From: Angiostrongylus vasorum
Taxonomy: Eukaryota; Nematoda; Chromadorea; Rhabditida; Metastrongylidae
Direction of reading: 5' to 3'
DNA: 64,000 nucleotides
Assembly: GCA_018806985.1 (NCBI GenBank)
Contig: JADANN010000108.1
Location: 682,001-746,000, forward strand
Of the stretch, positions 14,595 to 26,576 are shown piece by piece. The notes under the pieces were generated by a model that was not told the origin of the DNA, ran no database searches, and saw only the letters and a program-made list of their open reading frames with translations. A program made the position numbers and the translations under genes. Every line of letters starts with the position of its first letter. Position 1 is the first letter of the stretch.

Positions 14595-14830
14595 TCATAG
14601 CCCACCAAGCCTTCCATCCCTCCAGGGTTGGTAAATTGGTACCAGACTTATCTGGGAGGACAGCAGCACTAGCTCCATACTTCGGTAGACCACTACGAGT
14701 CATTGTAAAGGCAAGGTATGTATTCAATCATCTCCAACGATACTTAATGAAGTCGAATGCATGCCCATCCCTCAGAGGGATTGATCAAAGCCGAGAGCTT
14801 TATCCTTTACCCTTTTTGATCCTTCTTCAG
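14595..14830 (+). repeat. Family B SINE-like repeat, head truncated
   Basis: Begins at CCCACCAAGCCTTCCATCCC and keeps the body and the GAGAGCTTTATCCTTTACCC 3' end. The tRNA-like head is missing. Confidence 0.7.
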
Positions 14831-15835
14831 TGCTGTTCTTCTGCAACAAAGCTAGTAGTCGAGCTCTCAGCAATAGAATGTGACAACAACAAAATCCATT
14901 CGTTTTCTTCAGGTGTTTCGTAGCATTCAAATGCATAGATCTAGCTCTACATCCTTATACTAGATGTGCTTGCTTTATGTGAACTTGTGTTAAATTTACG
15001 CCATTGGAAAAAATATAGAAAAAAAACGAAATCGAACTTTTTTTAACTGGACTGGATATTTGAAGTGAGAGTGAACAGTGGTCAACATCAGAGCACTGTA
15101 CTGGACCACCGAGTTGTCCATCATCGTACAGTACAACGCTGGTTGGTGAACTAGACGTATGCAAAACGACCTTTCTTAATAACAAAGTGCAAGTAAAAGT
15201 AAGACAAAAAGCTTCACATAATTGGCAGTATGGATTGAACTGAATCTAAAAAATACATTGTCTACAACAGCCAAGAGTGGTCCATAGAAGGTTGGGCAAA
15301 TATGGGGCGCCAGAACACTAGGAAAATAGAGTATGTAGTAAAATGCGATCGTCATGCCTCGTTCGTGATCGTCAGGTGGAACTATCAAGTACAATTTACT
15401 CATTACTGTCATAATTTTTACGTAAAAGAGTTATTGTGGAAAAAGTCGACAACGTGCAGAAGAAGCCTCCATGTCTGCGACCGATATTCACCTCTCGCCA
15501 AACCCTCACCATTGTTTCAAGCGTTTAAGCAACCTCTAGCTAGGAAAAATCCGTAATGACGAAGCAGCTGATAAGATAGACTTCAATGGTTTTCGTCTAG
15601 AATGACGAAGTTTTCTGCGAGCTCTGATATGTTTACTTGAAGTTAAGGTAGAAAACGAGCAGAGCTTCTACCATAATTCAGTAGTAACAAAGCTGGATAT
15701 GTGATGTCTGCAAGAAAGTGGTAGACGGTTTTGATGAAACCTCATGGCCATAGTTCGTGTTTTCTGATACTTTATAGATGTGTGAACACGAAATCCTTGC
15801 GAGTGACATTTAGTAATTCATGGCATGGAAAAGGG
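14831..15835. other. Intergenic, no gene seen
   Basis: No exon with family similarity was found. Open frames on both strands here are short and lack recognisable motifs. Confidence 0.4.
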
Positions 15836-15905
15836 AGCACGTAGCGCAGTGGTCGGTGGCGTCCTGCAATACACATGGCATCGATGCTGCGCCTTGTATG
15901 TATGC
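15836..15905 (+). repeat. Family B tRNA-like head only
   Basis: The isolated head CACGTAGCGCAGTGGTCGG...GCAATACACATGGCATCGATGC matches the first 65 bp of family B, with no body following. Confidence 0.6.
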
Positions 15906-16599
15906 TGTATAACAGCCTCGCGATTGCTGAACAAGAAAACGACGTATTTATAAAGAAGCAGGTTACAATATAACCAGCACAATTATCTGTGGCGTATCCT
16001 CAATGTATGAGGGATAAATACTTGCAGCTTTTTGTCCAAAATTCTAGGCAATCGATGTCGTTTCCGGGTTATGCTTGATCATCGATATAGCCCATCGTTG
16101 ATTTTTGAGAACCAGACAGAATCTATGACAGTAATAGAGCAATGCATGGAAAATATCGCTTGGCTGTTCGAAGAAGTTCAACGCACAAAATTCATTCCGA
16201 GTGGGATCGACAACTAAGAAGAGAGTATTCAAGTGTTTAAATCAAACATCATTTCTCGACCTTTTTCGCTATCACCGTTACTAATACCAGGACAAACACT
16301 GTCAAGTGAAATCGAACCATTTCTATGTTTTCTTTACCTCCGCACATCGAATACCCTTCAACGCTCGTAAAACACTGGTATCGTGTTGATCAAACATTGG
16401 ATCGTCTATTCTCGTAGCACAAGCACATGTACAGTAGCGATCGATCAACAACTGCGTTCAATCCCATCATACAGTATATTCGGCGACGGACGCTCAGCAA
16501 TCACCGTATCACTGCCATATTCGCGAAAAATCCACCAGCCTAAGCCTTTCAAGAATCCCTTTTTTCATCCTTCATGGGGGGCCTTATGAATACGATCCT
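15906..16599. other. Intergenic, no gene seen
   Basis: It lies upstream of the Penelope-like relic and may include its decayed reverse-transcriptase part, but no RT motif was readable. Confidence 0.35.
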
Positions 16600-17610
16600 C
16601 TAGTCTTCATCAATGTCAACACGTCATGAATCACTGGAAATTCGAAGGTTCTGTTGAATGTATGCCCTTCAAAGCGCACTCATCACAATCTCGACAGTTT
16701 GACCTTACCAGAAGAGTTTTTTTTAATGCGAGTAAATTTTAACTTATTGTTGAGTGGTGAAAACGAATGTGATAAGATGTAACTTTCGTTGTTTCGCAGT
16801 TATCAGTGATTATTCCCAAAACCGACTTCTTTCTATTAACCTCAGCACTGGTCAAGTATTCTGTATTCTTGATGAGCAAATAGAGGAGAATCAATCGAAT
16901 CCGTATTCTACGACGCCAGTTATTTCGTAGTCGGGCTGTATGATCCTTTATGCACAATCCAAAAATTGCACACTATGCCTTTAGCGGTGGACAGCATGAT
17001 TTTGGGTACACTTTATTTGATCTCTTGTAAAGCATATGGGGACAAATACATCGGCGAAACGAGTAGACCACTCTGTGTCCGTACATAAGACGGTACGCGT
17101 AAAATTAACATAATCTCCTTTTGGCGCGTAGAGGGACACATAAACATAATGGGGAAGATTTTGAAGCAGAAGTTACCATCCTTGCGCAGGGAATATAGAA
17201 CTTCAGCACGCAAAACTCTCAAACCACCTGGATAGATTCCAAGAATCCGAAGATGAACTCCAGGGAGAAATGCTCGTACTCTCTGATGATCTCACGCAGC
17301 ATTTAAAATTGATATTTTAATGTAAGAGAGGTGCATTACGCTTCCATGTGAACTCTGTGCGGTTGGCCTCCACGTGAAGTACTCATAGAAGATTCACAGA
17401 AATCGGTGAATGTGCGAAGAAGTCATTTCGTTTTCAATGCGATTAAAATCTTGGTTTCGTGTTTTATCTGTTATGATTATAGAGGTGTTCAACTGGATAG
17501 ATTACCGTCATCCTGACCTTTCAGGCTCTGAAGAAGGCAACATCCGCCGAGAGGTCAGCTTTCTTCTTTAACAAAGCGAAGAACAACAACCTCGTTTTTG
17601 CTCGTCAAGA
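16600..17610 (+). mobile_element. Penelope-like retroelement, decayed 3' part with GIY-YIG endonuclease
   Basis: Around 17020-17090 a frame reads LISCKAYGDKYIGETSRPLC then VR: the GIY-YIG endonuclease core typical of Penelope-like elements. About 60-70 codons on, shifted frames give DFEAEVTILAQ and TWIDSKNPKMNSREKCSYSL, matching the usual C-terminal end. The non-coding tail at 17445-17610 contains CAGGCTCTGAAGAAGGC...CCGCCGAGAG, shared with three other loci. Stops and frameshifts make it inactive. No RT domain was readable upstream. Confidence 0.7.
17520..17556 (+). ncRNA. Hammerhead-ribozyme-like core in Penelope tail (degenerate)
   Basis: AGGCT-CTGAAGA-AGGC..ATCCGCC-GAGAG-GTC-AGCTT. The order is stem I strand, CUGANGA, a stem II hairpin, a GAAA position mutated to GAGA, a GUC cleavage triplet and the other stem I strand. 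Penelope-like elements are known to carry such motifs. Confidence 0.45.
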
Positions 17611-18169
17611 ATACAGTGGATTATCAGTGATCAAGCAAAATCTCGATATACGAAGAGAACGAGTTACCATCGTGAATGTTCCTCTCTCAGCAGATTTCTG
17701 TAAACGAGTCACAAGATCGAACAGCCGTAATGTGCAATGCGTTGAATATCAGCAAAAAAAACTACTTCGTGGATTAAAATTTAATGCAATTATGTGAGAA
17801 GATTTAATGTCGATATTACAACGGTGATAGATATGAAAGTAAAGTTGTATTCAACTCATCGTGGCTTCAGTAAAAGGACGTCATGTGAATGACTCGGTGC
17901 CTGGGAAGTACTTCAGAATCAAATCAGTGAAATTCCATTCTACGAGAAAAATGGCTGTAGATTAACATCTTACTAGAGATTCACTCCCCTTCCTTGCTTT
18001 CTGAGAACAATGAAATTATCATTGTAACATATCCTAGACAAGCATTGCTTCGTTCAGTCTTCGTTGAGTTGTCCCATTCTTCTCACCTCATACCATTATT
18101 TAAGGTGTTCTCAAGAAATTGCACGCACGAATGTTGTCGTATTATTCAGTATGGGCAAGATAGAGGCCC
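17611..18169. other. Intergenic, no gene seen
   Basis: AT-rich, no recognisable exon. Confidence 0.35.
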
Positions 18170-18255
18170 AGGAAAGGTTATTAATGGTTCGAATCTGGCC
18201 TGGGATCTGAGTTTTGCAAATATCTCAGCATCAATGTAGTTATGCTATATTTTTC
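18170..18255 (+). repeat. Family A SINE-like fragment
   Basis: Only the B-box side remains: GGTTATTAATGGTTCGAATCTGGCC...TTTTGCAAATATCTCAGCATC. Confidence 0.6.
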
Positions 18256-19319
18256 AAAAAACGATGCCATAAAAAAATAATAGAGCAGTAACAAGAAAGT
18301 TACACATTATACAAAATAATTCCGCACTATTTCACGGGATAAAAAAACGATGCAGGTTAAACAGCAATGGGAAGAAGTCTCATACGGGTGTTGTGATTTC
18401 ACTGACATGTTGGTCGTCGTCGTAAAAAACCGATGAGGCGGCAGCGATCAGAACTGCGGTCTGAGGGTATGAGAATGACTAACACGAGAACTGAATGTGT
18501 TTCCGAGTCGTAACACTCCTGAAAGGACAACATCTCCTCTTCAACCAACCACACAAGGAACAGAGTCGTACAAACGCAAAAGCGCTACGGAACAAAAATG
18601 GTCTCAAATATTTTAAGCGGAATGCATGAGAGAGATTGTGCACGGCTGCCATGTCCCTTAACTATTGTCCACCTAAAACAACTGGATTTTTGTACGGTGG
18701 TGTTTCCATGTTCTTCTCCTAAATTGTTTCAGATAAAGAATTGTGGTCAATTCGCTCCTCGAATTAGCTGAACAAGAACAGCCCTATCTATTTGAAAGGT
18801 AAAAATATACTTTTGCTTCCAAAGGTTTTTCTCACTTTATGACCGAGAACTATCCATGGTCTGGCAAAGATATCCACTTCTTTCTTGTTTAGAGCGATCA
18901 AATGGAGGATGAATTCTGTCATAATTGAAATTTGACATCCTGAAGCAGATAACAAATCATGACAAGTGAAGGACTTCGCAAACCTAGCCTTACCATATAA
19001 GTGCTAAAAGCATCAGCTCCGAAGTTGTGCTCTAATCAATTTTTTTGGAAGGATCTCCTAAAGGTCTCTGATGCACATAATGCCTGATGGGTATTGGTTC
19101 CAACATATCTTTGCCTACAATATACAAGTTCTCTTGCTCTGCCAACGTAAAATCCGGATTTTCTGGAGCACCACGGAACATGTCCTTTTGTTCTTCTTCT
19201 TTTTTTTTGGCATAAAAGGTTCGAACACTATAGCAGTTGAGTGAGTGCCACTCCGTATATCAGATGGTGTTCTCAAAAGCGTCGTATATGTCAGCAGCAG
19301 TGGCAATTTTGTCTTTTTT
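18256..19319. other. Intergenic, no gene seen
   Basis: About 1 kb with no recognised exon or repeat family. Confidence 0.35.
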
Positions 19320-19700
19320 TTATTTTTATCTCATACGACCTGTACTTCACACCTACTATGCGCATCTCAGAACTTCTCTCATTCGATTCGTTTCCGCGCA
19401 TGTACAAAGTGCTTCAAAATCCTATGTCTAGCTTCTGCCACTGTTGAGGATTTTCCTTTCATCTTGTCATAGAATTCTGGTCGAGTAGATTCCCCCTCGA
19501 GTTTTCAAATACCCGGGTTAGAGCGTTTCCACTTCGATTGCAGGGAGCAATTTTTTTCAGGGACAAGTCCAGTAGCAATTTCACGATCCAGGAGGGATAG
19601 AGGGGTTGACGAGCCCAGAGCTGGATCGAACCAGCATTTTTTTGCTGAGGTTATTATAGTGTTTGACTGAGTGGACTGTGTGTCAATATGACTCTTCCAG
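19320..19700 (-). repeat. Family E SINE-like repeat
   Basis: Shares ACCTACTATGCGCATCTCAG, TTTCATCTTGTCATAGAATTC, GGTCGAGTAG and GACAAGTCC blocks with the 11.0-kb copy. The tRNA-like head is damaged. Confidence 0.55.
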
Positions 19701-19745
19701 GCTCTGAAGAAAGCGAAACGGCCGAAACCTCAGCAAGTATTATAT
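19690..19745 (+). ncRNA. Hammerhead-ribozyme-like core, Penelope-derived
   Basis: CCAGGCT-CTGAAGA-AAGCGAAACGGCC-GAAAC-CTC-AGC. The CUGANGA and GAAA core blocks are intact, the cleavage triplet is CUC, and GCT/AGC can pair as stem I. Confidence 0.5.
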
Positions 19746-20087
19746 CGAATAGATGTTCCAGTTAATAATTTCTGTTTCCTTCCCATTTTCTTTAAATGCT
19801 GATATTAAAAAAATTTAAAACTGGGAGGATCCTTTGTAAGTCCATTCAGACGATTCAAAGCACCAGAATTGAGCGTCAGGTGTTAAGCGCATATACGACT
19901 ACGATTAATTTTGTATGGTCGTTTTTCCATTGCTGGTCCAACTCCACTTTCCTGACCACGCAACGTGTGGTGGACAAGACAGAGTGTTAAAGACCAAATT
20001 ACTTATTGGTTTTCTTAACAGGAATTGTAGGAGAGTAAACAGGCCGAGAAGAGTGGTGTGCATTGACACGATACTAGTGTGGTTTAG

Positions 20088-20282
20088 AGGGAAGAGTTCC
20101 ATTTGTTAACCTGCCATAAAAGACATAGATATGGTTTGGAAGAACTCGAATTTTTTAAGTCAGCCGGTAGAAACGACTTGAAAAGAGAGAGTATGACTAA
20201 GTCGGAGTTGATAACGCTCATGGACGAGGACGAAGAAAATTTAGAAAAACATCTCAAGCAGGAGAAGCTGAGAAGAAGGTAA
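20088..20282 (+). CDS. Candidate orphan coding exon, highly charged product
   Basis: After a GTGTGGTTTAG acceptor, one open frame of 64 codons reads REEFHLLTCHKRHRYGLEEL, continues with EFFKSAGRNDLKRES and an acidic/basic helix (MDEDEENLEKHLKQEKLRRR). It can end at TAA 20280-20282 or splice at AAG|GTAATT (exon end 20278). Codon content looks more coding-like than its surroundings, and the 3' half suggests a coiled coil. I do not recognise the family and found no partner exons. Confidence 0.35.
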   Translation, partial: REEFHLLTCHKRHRYGLEELEFFKSAGRNDLKRESMTKSELITLMDEDEENLEKHLKQEKLRRR

Positions 20283-21089
20283 TTGAAGGCCTAACGGAAT
20301 GAGATGTAGAAGTCGATGCGGGTTATACATGTGAGATGATTAACTGACATACAGTAAGTATAGCAGCTTTTTAAACAGTTTTTTGACTACAGCCTATCGT
20401 GAGAAAAAAGGTTGAGGACATGTAGTGCTTCAGAACAACGCAGTGCACACATCGTAGACGCATAAATCAACACCAATGCATGCAATCCTGTATCTGTTAA
20501 GACGGCAACATACTAGATTATAACAGTTGACCACAATAACGAGTTTTTACTTGGTCTCGCCACGAGTTTACCCTAGATAATCGTAAATATAATATAAATA
20601 TAATATTTCATACGTCCCACTCGGAGGACTTCTGAAACATCGCTGTTGCGCTTTCTTTATCATATGACTTCTTCCTTGTCTGTTTGGCTGGAGAGGAGGC
20701 GTTTTTCTCTCAGGACTATTACGACTCGAAAACTCATTCAGCTTTCGTATCAGTCAGTCTGGTTTCTTTGAATCTCAACTCTGATCTGTGGTTCCCCCGC
20801 ATTTTACAACTACTTGACAGCAATCACTGCATCAGTCATATCAGACTACAATCATTTCATCATATTAGATTTTGGAAAAGACTATTATCTTAGCTAATCG
20901 AATTGCATAAAACCTACTTTTTGTTCCCTTTTTTTTGTTCTGAAAAGACGATACCCTTAGGTAGATTCTTAGCTCTGTTATTGACGGTACGCACATGTGT
21001 TGTAGCATCCTCCTCTAATAAATATTATACGGTAACGCGCCCACGAACTTGTACTGAATATTACTAACTGTATTTATGTCAATAGCCAA
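20283..21089. other. Intergenic, no gene seen
   Basis: AT-rich, no recognised exon or repeat. Confidence 0.35.
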
Positions 21090-21680
21090 CTTTTCTGCCC
21101 ACTCTTTCTTCTTCATGGCAGGGGTATTATGTGAAATACAACCACAATAGTGCTGATGTATGAGCAAATCATGGAACCTCAGGTGCGCGTAAAGTAAAAA
21201 GCAAGAAAAAGAAGAGTAGGGTAAACCTGACTAACAAAAGGCAAAGCTTGGGTTTCGGGTTTGTGTAGTGGATAGTGCGTCAGCTCCCTGCATGAGTAAA
21301 TGTAAGTTCGATGCTCAACTAAGGTTCGGAGTTTTGCTAATATCTCAGCATCCTCGTGGATGTATTTCGCATAATACTTTGCAACAAAAAGAAGGATATG
21401 CGGGAAATAGAAGTTGAACATTGCGATCTCGACTGCAGGTTCAGCTTAGTTGAGTTCAATGACGATTTGTGCTTCCCGGATCATTCCTGTTGGCGGGTGA
21501 CTGCTGATGGCACAGCTAGAGCAAAAAGATTGGCCGAGAGAAAGGCAAAGCAAGCATCTCGGTTGGTGCGTTGCACAGCATGTGAGTGAGGATACTCGCT
21601 GGTTCCAAGCCCACTTGAGGTTCCGAATTTCGCCCATGTCTCAGCATCCCTCTGGTTGTATTTATGTCAATTTAACCAAG
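21090..21680 (+). repeat. Family A SINE-like repeats, one fragment and one near-complete copy
   Basis: Fragments at 21095-21190 and 21300-21375 are followed by a diverged full copy at 21380-21675 (CTTAGTTGAGTTCAATGACG, GCGGGTGACTGCTGATGGC, TTTCGCCCATGTCTCAGCATC). Confidence 0.6.
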
Positions 21681-21689
21681 CTTATAGCG

Positions 21690-22075
21690 GAAATTCGTCT
21701 CAACGGTTTACCACCTCATCGTGGCTGGGGGGGGTGTTCCTAGGGTGTCGGGCTGCGATGGGCAGCTGTGGGTTCACCCCCCAACAGCCCCCCACCAAAC
21801 TGAGGAGTCTAACGTTTCCATCCGGAAACTCAGCCAAGAGTAAACCAGGACAAGGAATCACCACTGTCATGGTATCAACCAGTCAGATGATGAAAAACCA
21901 ACCTCTGATCCATAAGGGCGGCTACTACCTAGGGTGGCGTCGACCTGAGGAAGGCTTCTGCTAAACTGGCCTCGGAACTTTAGGGAACCATAATGGCTAC
22001 ACCAGCAAATATACAGATTGGAAATTATGCTGAGGCTCGCATGACCAGTGAAGAAGGGCCATCCAAGCAGAAAAA
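21690..22075 (+). repeat. Family C dispersed repeat
   Basis: It starts at AACGGTTTACCACCTCATCG and ends near GAAGAAGGGCCATCCAAGCA. It shares GGGTGTCGGGCTGCGATG, TCCGGAAACTCAGCCAAGAG and CTTTAGGGAACCATAATGGC with the copies at 29, 33, 37, 38 and 61 kb. No coding capacity; family not recognised. Confidence 0.75.
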
Positions 22076-23164
22076 AAAGCAAGTAAAGTACAGCAGGAAT
22101 TCATGCCATCGATCCATCACGGCATGCATTCAAAAAGCTATTACCCCGTCTTTGTGCCCCTAACTAATGCTTAGGAACGTGCTGCGATGGTAGTTCAATG
22201 GGTTCTGCATATTCTAGGAAGAGAGCATATAATTTTCTCCTATGATCTTCGTGATGAAATCGCACTATAGGGATGGTCATGTGCCTTCAGCGTTTTTTGT
22301 TATCCTATGAGGCTCACCTGCTAATGAGCATTGTCCACCTACTCTCATTTAGACGCGCCACGGGTAGAGCTCAACTGATTTTTCGATATTCTGATGCATA
22401 CTGCACTCAATCTGATCGTTCGGAAAACTGCTTGCATTCCCTTTCGAGAGACTATTCGGCAACTTTGTGGTTGTTAATCCAGGCTACATAGTGTCCATCT
22501 TTCCAAAGGTGTACGAAAAGTCGCAGAGTCGAAAAGTGGGGCAAGAGGCACGCCACTTATTTCCTTCTACTCAGATCTCAACGGAATAGGTTGATCACAA
22601 ATTAATGTCCGGTTTGGGCCTGCGTCTTTATCTCAGCACCCTTTAACTCAGAATAAACCTTACTGATCGAAATAAGGACCATTAGAATCCACATATTTGC
22701 ATGAATTCTGGACTTCTCCAGGCGACGAAGTCATTGAATGCAGTTTTAGCGCGCACTTGGTATGTGACGTATTTCTCGTAAAGGAAGTTATCAAAACGCA
22801 TGCAGAAGTAGTAATGTGTAGTGAGAGAGGTCTAGCGAGTATGCAGGATGAGGCAGACTTTCGTGGCGCACCTCGTCCAACATTTCCAATGTCGGTGGTG
22901 GGACGCCTGACCCCACTTTATCGTGGAAAACGATTGGTCCTTTTCGGTTGACGATTGAAGGCGCAGTCGTTGAAGTTTCTGGTACATTTCTTCGATTTCC
23001 TAAACACTTCGTCGTGATCGTTTCAAACGGATTTAAGAAGCTTGATGTGTTAAACTATCGGCAACCACGAAACGGTCAGCACAATCTCCTTTTGTTGCAA
23101 TTTCGACATTACGAAGTGCTTCCGAGCTTCTTCGCTGTCCAAGCACTAAGCCCATCGTTGCCGG
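22076..23164. other. Intergenic, no gene seen
   Basis: No exon recognised. A short stretch near 22495-22560 resembles 56460-56510 (CCAAGGTGTGCGAAAAGT-type), perhaps an unidentified repeat. Confidence 0.35.
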
Positions 23165-26100
23165 TCCACCTGTCACCTGTGGTCCCGTTGATCGTCGAGT
23201 GAGTCGAGCGGGCGCCAGTAAATCTTCCATTTTTTCCTGTCGCGTGCAAGAGTAGACCAGTGGGTTCTGCTCGCTCTAGGGACTCGTCGAGTATCATATC
23301 TTTCTTCTAGGCTCTTTGTGAAGAACTCTGACAATCGGGTCGGTAGTGTTCCTGCAGTACGTTCGACATCCCAAGGAATCCAGTCGCTAACGGCTCTTGT
23401 CAATCGGTTGTCATTCATACGCACTACGTGTCCGTCCCACCATATCTTCGATTGTTTGGCGTACAGAACGGCATCTTTGATTTTTGATCGTTGATGCAGG
23501 TCGGAGCTTCGGATCCCATCCCTTTCTTGTGTGAAACGGGATAGCCCCAGCATGGTCCTTTCGACTGCGCGTTCGATAACGCTGAGAGATCCTTCACCCT
23601 GCTTACGCAGCGACCAGGTTTCTGACGCATACGTTAGGGGCAGGAAGTACCGTTGAGTAGAAAAGGTGGGCACGGAGTCGGGTGTTCCTTGTTCTCTTCA
23701 CTACATCCTCGATGCTCTTGAAAGCTCTCCAAGCCGCTCGTTTCCTTCTGCTCAACTCTCGAGATAAGTCGTTCAACATGTTGATTTCCCGCCCTAGATA
23801 GACATAACTGCAGCACACGGAGATATTCGTTCCGTTGAGAGTGAATAGAGCATATGAAACCAATCCGTTCTTCGTGAATATCGTTTTTATGTGATATAGC
23901 CGAAGACCAGTCTTTCCACAGGCTTTATCCAAGTCGGTAAGCATACGTTCCACTTGGCTAATCTTTGTTGTTAAAAGCACGATGTCATCAGCAAAGCGAT
24001 GATTATGTAACTGCCGACCATCGATTTTCACTCCCATATTATCCCATTCCAGTTCGCGTGACGTTCTGGAGGGTGGCGGTAAATAATTTTGGCGAGATGG
24101 TATCGCCTTGCCTAACTCCTCTTTTGACGTCAATGATAATAACGTCGTAGAATGGTGATACCTTGGTTGTGAAATTTTTTGTACAGCTCACGAAGAATCT
24201 TTATGTACTGACTAGGGACTCTTTGACTGTCAAGCGCTTCCATGACTCTTCTATCTCAACTGAATCAAAGACCTTTTGTAAATCTATGAAGATGAGACAG
24301 AGCGGTCTTTTTGTACTCTCGCGATACTTCAGTGAGCCTTGTTATCGTGTGGATGTGGTCCATCGTACTAAATCCTTTTCGAAACCCTGCTTGCTCATAT
24401 GGCTGTCCTTCGTCCAGTGTTCTGTCAATCCTGTTTAGGATGACCCGAGTGAAAAGTTTGTAGACGACAGACAGTAAGCAGATTGGACGATAGTTGCCGA
24501 TATCCTGTAGGTCACCCTTCTTGAACAATAACACGGTCTTGCTGATCTTCCAGTGGATAGGGACCTTGCATTCGGACAGGTAACGTGTGAAGAGCCGAGC
24601 CAGTGTGTTTACGGGGAATGACGGAAAGTTCTTCAGGTGTTCTGATCTTATTCTGCCCGGAATTGGTGCTGTTCGACTTTTCACCGACGAAATGGCATGT
24701 CGGATTTCGAAATGGAGAACCGGTGGTACAACATATCCATCCTCCTTTATTTCATATGACGGATGGTGGACGTGGCTATCGAAGAGATCTGAGTTCTTAT
24801 TCATGAACGATTTCCTCCATTGCCTTTCTGGACGCTGTAACTGCTCCGTCTAGGCATCGGAGTGCAACCATCTCGGTCTTGTAATTGACGAAGCTTCGGT
24901 GGGCTTTGCGAATGCTTTTCCCGGGCTCTGCAGCTTCGACCATTGCTGCTGCTCTTCTCTCTTTACGATCTTCTTTTATCGCCTGTCTGCACTGTTTTTG
25001 CAAGTTCGGACGTTTGTTCGCGGTTGTTTGCAACTCGTGCGATTCCACGCTGGCTTATCAACTCGAGTGTTTCTTGAGACAGACGTCTCTTGGTGACTTC
25101 CAAACTCAGCTTTTACAGGGCTAACGTGAAGATGTTGAATGACCGGACCGTATTCTTCCTCGATGTTATCGACAATGGCATTTTCCCAACAGCCAACTAA
25201 TGAATTGAATAAGTCCCAGTTTACGGTGGTTCTGCGACTTCGGTTTTTGAATTTAGCGGCTTTTTTCTCCATTCCGCGAGAAATAGAATCCTGCACGAAG
25301 AGAAGACGGTCTGATCCCGTGTAGAATTTTGGGACAACAGCGACATCGGTTAGGCAAAACCTTTTATTTACTATGATGTGGTCTATTTCGTTATGGTACC
25401 CTCCATTGAGAGACTCCCACGTCCAGCGTTGAGGGCGGAGCTTCTGGAATTGCCAGTTACTATGGATGGTCTTGGTCGCTATGATAAGCTCAGATAGCCG
25501 CTCACCCTGTTCGTTCCACTCTAATCCGTGGGTACCAATGTGACATTCTTCAGACGTTCTTCTTAGTCCAATCTTGGCGTTGAAATCTCCAATGATGACC
25601 TTGAAGAATGTATGGTCTTCTGTGTAGAACTTCTCCAAGTCCATATAGAACGCTTCGACTTCTTCTTCGCCATGGTTTGATGTTGGCGCGTAAACGACGA
25701 ACATTATCAAAGCCGGTATTGATCCACATCTTTTTATCGTAACGTCTAATTCGAGGTGTAAGCTGTTCGAATGAATCGATGTTCATGGACAAAATTGTGT
25801 TGACGAGAACGCCGACGCCGCCAACTCCTCTACTGTCGCATGTTCCGAAGAACAGTTCTTCTCCGGTGTCATAGACGGCGTTGAATGGGTGGCGTTGTCT
25901 CGTCTCGGCCAGGTCCATGACGTCCTTCTTGCTTGCACGAGGAAGCCTTCTATCGAGGACTCGGATGCAAGTGTACGTGAATTGTAGGTACAGGTCGTCA
26001 CCTTAGTTCTTCGTGATCCAGTGAGCTTCCATTGACCCTGAGATTTTAGCAGCCTCTCCGTACTCGTCCCACCCAACGCTGCGAATTTGGAGGCTCTTTC

Positions 26101-26576
26101 AGGGTCAGGGGGAATGAGGTCTGTTTTTCTACTGTTTAGCATTTTGATACCCATGTATAGCTTGCTGGGCTCTGAACGTGGGTGCTGGGTATGGGTACTC
26201 ACGGGTAGCTTCCCAGGCTCTCCCAGAGTGGACATGGAGCTTATTTGTTGGAGGCGAGTCCCTAACCGCCTCCCATATACTTCCCTGTCACTTGATTGCA
26301 GGCTTTTGGCCGAATTGACTCGTAGAGTACAATTTGCATGAACTAGAACGCACCCACACACGCATGCATGAATACGCCCCGTAAATGCAGAAAGTATGTG
26401 TCAAATCGGCGCAGCAGAAACAAGGAGTCCATCCCCTAGATCCACTTGCGTCTCAGGGAAACAAAGCTCGCTTTTGGTCCGCGATTAACGCTTATCCGCC
26501 ACCTGGGGACGCGCTACGTAGTCTCGCGACTAACCGGCTCGAGATCCCTCGTATGATAGAGATCCGTGGTCGTTGA
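23165..26576 (-). mobile_element. RTE-clade non-LTR retrotransposon, near full length, frameshifted
   Basis: Order on the minus strand is a 5' leader ending near 26576, an endonuclease/exonuclease/phosphatase domain (TYNSRTLA about 25980; GVGGVGVLVN about 25800; GDFNAKIG about 25585; HNEIDHIIVNKRF about 25370), then reverse transcriptase (NYRPICLLSVVYKLFTRVIL about 24490; GFRKGFSTMDHIHTI about 24370; catalytic FADDIVLLTT about 24000) and the C-terminal region (FTQERDGIRSSDLHQRSKIK, WWDGHVVRMNDNRLTR). The stop is at 23173. Several frameshifts, for example near 25920, 25700 and 24250, break the single ORF. Similar to RTE elements of hookworms and other nematodes. No target-site duplication was identified. 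Confidence 0.88.
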
